The translations under genes were made by a program, and so were the position numbers. From positions 813,969-877,968 of the forward strand of contig NZ_ML123050.1 in the NCBI RefSeq assembly GCF_003846175.1: a stretch of 64,000 bases of DNA, in the 5' to 3' direction. The stretch is from Streptomyces sp. ADI95-17 (GTDB taxonomy: Bacteria > Actinomycetota > Actinomycetes > Streptomycetales > Streptomycetaceae). This document shows positions 61,137 through 64,000 of this stretch, one piece after another. A model generated the notes under the pieces. That model saw only the letters and a program-made list of their open reading frames with translations. It was not told the origin of the DNA and searched no databases. Numbering within the stretch: position 1 is the stretch's first letter; each line of letters opens with the position of its first letter.

Positions 61137-61661
61137 AGTTCGTCGCTCAACCGGTTCTCCCAGTGGGTCGGCTTCGGCAACCGCGGCGTCATCGCCGACA
61201 ACGACCCCGTCGAGCAGGAGAAGGAGATGAAGTTCAACGCGCTGCTCACGAACGCCGTGATCTTCCACAACGCCCTGGACATCGCCGAGATCGTCCGCCA
61301 GCTGCTGGAGGAGGGCTGGGAGATCGCCCCCGAGGACCTGGCGCGCGTCTCGCCGTACCTGACCGAGCACCTCCAGCGGTTCGGCGAGTACTCCACGCAC
61401 GAGCTCGGCATTCAGCCGGCGGCGTACGACCCGAAGCTGAATGTGGATTTCACGCAGCTGCGTGACCAGGAACCTGCCGCGGCGGGCTTCAGCCAGGCCG
61501 CAGGAAGGCGGGGGCAGGTCGGCATCATGATGGCCATGGACGATGTGCGCGACGTCCTCACTGAGGACGATATCAACGGTCTACTCGACGGTGACCGCGA
61601 CGCCGGATGGGACGCGGACGACGAGTACGAGGCGGACGACGAGTACGAGTGGGTGCGGTGA
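61137..61661 (+). pseudogene. Tn3-family transposase C-terminal remnant with acidic tail
   Basis: From about 61137 the frame reads SLNRFSQWVGFGNRGVIADN, then DPVEQEKEMKFNALLTNAVIFHNALD and EDLARVSPYLTEHLQRFGEY, the conserved C-terminus of Tn3 transposases (the Glu of the DDE triad is in VEQEKEMKFN). Everything upstream of SLNRF is missing. After the usual end (PKLNVDF) the frame continues for 68 more residues as an acidic tail (VLTEDDINGLLDGDRD and DDEYEADDEYEWVR), not typical of the family. ATG 61227 could start a 144-aa product, but function is improbable. Confidence 0.8.
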
Positions 61662-62221
61662 ACGTGGCCTGGCGCCCGAGCGGGGCCGTCACGCTCGCCG
61701 GCCGGATACCCGGAAGTCTGCGCCGCCGTCAAGGCCGGGGCGGTGGCAGGCCGGACAGCGTGTGGCGCCTCCACCCCCCCGCGGCTGCCGCTCTGCGGCA
61801 CTTTCGTAACTCGTACGCGTCCGAGCAGGACGAGGACGGCGATGGCCACGAGGGCTGACGCACGCTACGGCTGAGCCGGGAACAGGGGAAGACTGACGCC
61901 GCGGTCCAGCCGGCTGCTGAACGGCGCCACAGTGACCTCACCGATGTGCTCGACCAGTCATTCGCCGTCACCGATCTCGACGCAGCGCACCCGTCGATCT
62001 CCACGAGCAGTGCGGCGCGCTCCAGTCGCCTGCGGACGTGATCAGCGAAGGCGAGCTCACCGGCCTCCCAAGACCGCCGGGGCCGCGGCCCCGGGCTGGA
62101 CCATGATCAACGATCGGCCGGGCGTGGGTCCGTTCCCGCCATGGAATGAACCATCAGAATCATCGGTTACACAAGGAACAGCCGACAGCATGTCGTTCCT
62201 CTCGGCTTGGAGGAGCTTTCC
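61662..62221. other. Gap without recognisable gene
   Basis: About 560 bases between the Tn3 remnant and the SDR gene. Short frames exist on both strands but none has a ribosome site plus a family pattern. The last 100 bases are lower in GC and probably hold the promoter for the SDR gene at 62222. Confidence 0.5.
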
Positions 62222-62962
62222 ATGACTGCAGAACTGGACGGATCCACCGCTCTTGTCACCGGCGCCACCGCTGGCATCGGCCGGGCCATTGCCCTTCGCC
62301 TGGCAGCGTTGGGGGCCTCGGTTGTCGTCCATGGGAGGGACGAGCAGCGAGGTGCTTCGACCGTCGAAGAGATCGCTGCCGCAGGCGGGAAGGCCAGGTT
62401 CGTCGCTGCGGATCTGAGTAGTTCTGAGGATGTCCTGCGTCTTGCCGCTGAAGCAGGCGAAGTAGACATTCTGATCAACAACGCTGGTATCTACCGGTTC
62501 GCCAGTACGCCGGACACCACCGCCGAGATGTTCGACGCCCAGATGGCCGTCAACTCACGCGCGCCAATGCTCCTGGTCGGTGCCCTCGCCCCTGGAATGG
62601 CTGCGCGGGGGCGTGGCTCCATCGTGAGTGTGAGTACAGCGGCGGCTACCACGCCGGTGCGGGAATCGGGCGCCTACGGGGCTTCCAAAGCTGCACTCGA
62701 ACTTCTCACACGAGTATGGGCTGACGAGTTCGGCGCCCAGGGCGTCCGCGTGAACGCCGTGGCCCCGGGCCCCGTCTATACCCCCGGGACGGAGGAGATG
62801 GGAGGTGAAACCCTCCAGGCGATCGGGCGAACCACCGTACTGGGGCGGGTCGCGAACCCTGAGGAAATCGCGGAAGCGGTTCTGTTCCTTGTCTCCTCCC
62901 GCGCCAGCTACATCACCGGCGCGGTTCTCGAGGCACGCGGCGGACAGCTTGCGATCGGGTGA
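62222..62962 (+). CDS. SDR-family dehydrogenase
   Basis: A 246-aa classical short-chain dehydrogenase. The coenzyme motif is LVTGATAGIGRAIALRLA, with VHGRDEQR after strand two, suggesting NADP. NNAG reads ILINNAGIY. Catalytic Ser is in SVSTAAATTP, with YxxxK as YGASKAALELLTRV, and the C-terminal ITGAVLEARGG is in place. The ATG at 62222 has GGAGGAG at perfect spacing; an in-frame start at 62207 is less likely. The codon usage is less GC-extreme than that of its neighbours, which fits recent acquisition. Substrate unknown. Confidence 0.9.
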   Translation: MTAELDGSTALVTGATAGIGRAIALRLAALGASVVVHGRDEQRGASTVEEIAAAGGKARFVAADLSSSEDVLRLAAEAGEVDILINNAGIYRFASTPDTTAEMFDAQMAVNSRAPMLLVGALAPGMAARGRGSIVSVSTAAATTPVRESGAYGASKAALELLTRVWADEFGAQGVRVNAVAPGPVYTPGTEEMGGETLQAIGRTTVLGRVANPEEIAEAVLFLVSSRASYITGAVLEARGGQLAIG

Positions 62963-63788
62963 CTCCGGGCCGCGATGAACATGCCAAACCTGACGCCCAT
63001 GCCCATGCTGTCCATGGACTGGTCGGCCTGCCCGACAGGAAAGGCCCATACCACGAGCAGCGGCCCTTGCCCGGGAGCGGCCCGTTCGGGCACGAGGTGA
63101 AGGCCCCCGGGCGTTCGGCTCGGCGACGGCTGCCTCGCCCCGTGACGAAGCTGTTTCTGATCCTGGCATGAGCAGTTGACGCGGCGCAGTCACGACAACA
63201 GCAGGCGAGAAGATGATGGCTGCCCAAGCATCTGGTGGCCATGCCGGTCGCTGTCGGTCTGCATTCTTCGGCATGCGGTCATGGCCGGTCCGAGCGAGGC
63301 TGACGTGATGGTGGGGGTCTGCGTGAACGTGCACCCGCTGTCGCGCTGGCGCCGATGATCCTCATACTGACTGATCTCTTTCACAGCGCCCCTGTTCCTG
63401 GTGCCCGATCGCAGCCTTGTTCCGGCCCGCCTGCGCGTTCTCGAAACGCCCTTGCCCGCTGGATCCGGTCCTGGGATGCCGACTGAGCGCCCGCTACAGT
63501 CACTCAGCGTGTCTGCGACAACGCCAAGTTTCGTCTCCCAACGTCCTTCACGGCGGCCCTCCTTGGGGAGAGTCTGGGGAGGATTGGAGCTGCTGGCGGG
63601 GGCGTCTGGGGAGAATCGACAACCAACTGGACAGTTCTACACAAAGATCCGATGGATCGTGTCAAAGCACGCGAATCAACTCGCCGACCCATACTCTACG
63701 GGTGATCACTGTAAGTGATCTATCACTCACTGTCGGTGCCATCGACGTGGTTGAGGCAGCTGACCCTATTCATGACGTGGAGGTGCCG
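62963..63788. other. Long low-GC gap with palindromes near its end
   Basis: About 826 bases contain no convincing gene on either strand, and base composition drops compared with the flanks. Near the end GTGATCAC (63702-63709) and AGTGATCTATCACT (63714-63727) form two close palindromes, 60-85 bases before the YVTN gene's start. They may be an operator for it. Confidence 0.55.
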
Positions 63789-64000
63789 GTGATCAGACGC
63801 AGGAGTAGGCAGACCGGGTTGGACAGTGGCGGCCCGGGGGCCGAGAAGAACGAGCTTCGACCAAGGCCACGGGTGTGGGCGCGGACCTGCATGGCGGGGC
63901 TGACCATGTTGGCGGGACTGACCTTGCCGGCCATCGCCCCGCCCCTGGCCTGGGCCTCGCCAGGGCCGAACGCCTACGTCGCCAACGGGGTCTCGAACAA
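63789..64000 (+). CDS. Secreted beta-propeller (YVTN family) protein, partial
   Basis: The GTG at 63789 has GGAGG six bases upstream and opens a frame that runs off the window (70 codons). A basic N-terminus (VIRRRSRQTG) is followed by a hydrophobic signal segment, MAGLTMLAGLTLPAIAPPLAWA, with likely cleavage near WAS. The mature chain begins SPGPNAYVANGVSN, the first blade of a YVTN-type beta-propeller, a repeat family of surface or exported proteins. The rest is outside, so size and function cannot be judged. Confidence 0.75.
   Translation, partial: MIRRRSRQTGLDSGGPGAEKNELRPRPRVWARTCMAGLTMLAGLTLPAIAPPLAWASPGPNAYVANGVSN

Noticed and set aside
61227..61661. Independent 144-aa protein
   Set aside because: Its first 77 residues are the conserved C-terminus of Tn3 transposases and the same frame continues upstream to 61137 with family residues, so it is a remnant and not a new gene.
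1..64000. tRNA, rRNA, riboswitch or phage attachment site
   Set aside because: No tRNA cloverleaf with CCA-adjacent stem, rRNA segment or known riboswitch core was recognised by reading. A covariance-model search would be decisive but could not be run.

Overview
The window looks like a stretch of Streptomyces chromosome (or a very close actinobacterial relative). It has very high GC, strong third-position GC bias, frequent GTG starts, GGAGG-type ribosome binding sites and typical families: several SpoIIE/PP2C phosphatases, a PASTA-less Ser/Thr kinase, GntR and LacI regulators, a lipoprotein-dependent sugar ABC system and an actinobacterial STAND/NB-ARC protein. No rRNA, tRNA, CRISPR array or replication origin was recognised.

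Layout. (1) 1-3.7 kb is the end of a surface-glycan cluster: a Wzz-like chain-length protein cut by the window edge, a GT4 glycosyltransferase, a cytidylyltransferase and a CDP-alcohol phosphatidyltransferase. RNase HI and a small charged protein follow. (2) 5.0-31.5 kb is a large carbohydrate-utilisation region. It holds a DUF6807 protein, a D-2-hydroxyacid dehydrogenase, an enolase-superfamily dehydratase, a LacI regulator, an AraR-type GntR regulator, an FAD oxidoreductase, a Gfo/Idh/MocA oxidoreductase, a NodB-type deacetylase, a GH38 alpha-mannosidase, a CE7 esterase, a secreted GH39-like enzyme, a sugar ABC transporter (two permeases plus a lipoprotein), a toroid-like enzyme and a secreted GH16 enzyme. 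A kinase and two small membrane proteins interrupt it (17.5-20.6 kb). A 16-bp LacI-type operator close to TGGAAAACGCTTTCCA recurs before the DUF6807 gene, the LacI gene, the Gfo/Idh gene and in the divergent ABC/toroid promoter region, which ties the region together as one regulon. (3) 32-41.3 kb carries general functions: a membrane PP2C phosphatase, a FUSC-like membrane protein, a macrolide-type glycosyltransferase, an MFS exporter, an epoxide hydrolase and HtpG. (4) 41.4-49.5 kb is a compact catabolic island: two SDR dehydrogenases, an FCD-type GntR regulator and a VOC protein face a fused E1 alpha/beta 2-oxoacid dehydrogenase, its E2 and an MFS importer. Two copies of ATGGATCCAT flank the divergent promoters.

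(5) 49.6-57.3 kb is signalling and probably defence: a 927-aa SpoIIE phosphatase/ATPase, a small membrane protein, a heptamer-repeat leader before a GT-B-like orphan, and then the most interesting locus. There a STAND/NB-ARC-TPR protein is translationally coupled to a 143-aa upstream protein, and the two share a Gly/Gln-rich motif, at the C-terminus of the small protein and the N-terminus of the STAND protein. This is the layout expected of a bacterial amyloid-signalling NLR/effector pair. (6) 57.5-63.8 kb is decayed accessory DNA: an IS1634-like transposase fragment, a frameshifted SDR and a Tn3 transposase tail, interspersed with an intact secreted alpha/beta hydrolase, a second membrane PP2C and an SDR. 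The window ends inside a secreted beta-propeller (YVTN-type) gene.
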